Shown piece after piece: positions 4,822-5,161 of a stretch of 5,161 bases of DNA. The translations under genes were made by a program, and so were the position numbers. The stretch is from Deltaproteobacteria bacterium (GTDB lineage Bacteria > Bdellovibrionota > JACOXK01 > 2-02-FULL-40-11): contig JACPST010000126.1 of assembly GCA_016193165.1 (NCBI GenBank), positions 1 through 5,161 of the forward strand, read 5' to 3'. The notes under the pieces are model-generated. The model made no database searches, had not been told where the DNA came from, and worked only from the letters and a program-made list of their open reading frames with translations. The stretch's first letter is position 1. Every line of letters begins with the position of its first letter.

Positions 4822-5161
4822 AGCTGAACGTCTTCCGGGAGTTAAAAATGTCATTGCCGTTGGGAGTGGCAAAGGCGGAGTTGGAAAATCTACCGTTGCT
4901 GTCAATATTGCGTTGGCGCTTTCTCATGAAGGAGCCAAAGTCGGTCTTTTAGATGCTGATATCTATGGCCCTTCAATTCCTATTATGCTGGGTCTTCAAG
5001 GACAAAAACCAAAATTTAGTGAGGGTGGGAAAGTTATTCCTTTAGAGGCACATGGGATTAAAACCATGTCGATTGGATTTATTGCCGATGAAACACAAGC
5101 AGTCATCTGGCGTGGTCCCATGATTCATAAAATTTTAGATGAGTTTTTATCGAGAGTGGAG
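4793..5161 (+). CDS. mrp: Mrp/NBP35-family P-loop ATPase (Fe-S cluster carrier), truncated by the right edge
   Basis: The first 123 residues are visible; the C-terminal half, with the expected CxxC cluster-binding pair, is outside the window. The deviant Walker A motif GKGGVGKST (about 26-34) follows LPGVKNVIAVGS. LLDADIYGPSIP (about 52-63) and the WRGPMI motif are diagnostic of the Mrp/ApbC/NBP35/Ind1 group, which binds and transfers 4Fe-4S clusters in an ATP-dependent way. The N-terminal DUF59/MIP18 domain found in many bacterial Mrp proteins is absent. I chose ATG 4793 because AGAAGG (4779-4784) precedes it at 8 nt; this overlaps the carrier gene by 29 bp. GTG 4814 (8-bp overlap) is an alternative with a poorer site. 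Either way the frame is open far upstream (to 4622) within the carrier gene. With nuoB two genes upstream, an Ind1-like role in complex I assembly is plausible but inferred. Confidence 0.94.
   Translation, partial: MAAVVGVVDKAERLPGVKNVIAVGSGKGGVGKSTVAVNIALALSHEGAKVGLLDADIYGPSIPIMLGLQGQKPKFSEGGKVIPLEAHGIKTMSIGFIADETQAVIWRGPMIHKILDEFLSRVE

Noticed and set aside
4618..4927. Minus-strand frames rich in Thr/His/Arg opposite the carrier tail and mrp start
   Set aside because: They arise from the complement of GGN glycine codons and have no binding sites or family motifs.

Overview
This is a bacterial window of moderate-to-low GC with strong AGGAGG-type ribosome binding sites and compact spacing. 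It carries a bacterial complex I subunit (NuoB), an A-type Fe-S carrier, an Mrp/NBP35-type ATPase, a typical 2-Cys peroxiredoxin and a Na+/phosphate symporter with a PhoU-like tail. None of these fixes the phylum. Small EHPG-repeat and Trp/His/Cys-rich secreted proteins suggest an uncultured Gram-negative lineage (Omnitrophota/PVC-like or delta-proteobacteria-like), but this is a low-confidence impression.

Layout. Bases 2-700 (+) hold the 3' part of an unrecognised membrane protein. Bases 701-810 are an intergenic region with a perfect 7-1-7 palindrome (770-784). Bases 811-1119 (+) encode a small secreted Trp/His/Cys-rich protein. Bases 1121-1251 are a 131-bp non-coding element with 18-bp perfect terminal inverted repeats and a GC-rich internal hairpin, lying between two convergent small genes. 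Bases 1282-1485 (-) encode a small single-pass EHPG-repeat protein. It is divergent from a peroxiredoxin gene (1623-2207, +) that has a near-consensus promoter. Bases 2191-3765 (-) encode the Na/Pi symporter, whose 3' end overlaps the peroxiredoxin gene by 17 bp. Bases 3859-4332 (+) are nuoB, followed by an IscA/ErpA-like gene (4384-4821) and an mrp-type ATPase gene (from about 4793, running off the right edge).

How they work together. The clearest functional unit is nuoB, A-type carrier and Mrp ATPase on one strand: an Fe-S subunit of complex I followed by two Fe-S cluster handling proteins, with the last two genes overlapping. Mitochondrial Ind1/NUBPL, an Mrp homologue, is needed to assemble complex I, so a dedicated maturation cassette is a reasonable inference. 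The rest looks like independent housekeeping (peroxide defence, phosphate) plus small envelope proteins. I found no convincing wholly new system. The best leads are the unusual carrier tail, the Fe-S gene trio, the palindromic element, the 7-1-7 operator candidate and the shortened second repeat of the phosphate symporter.
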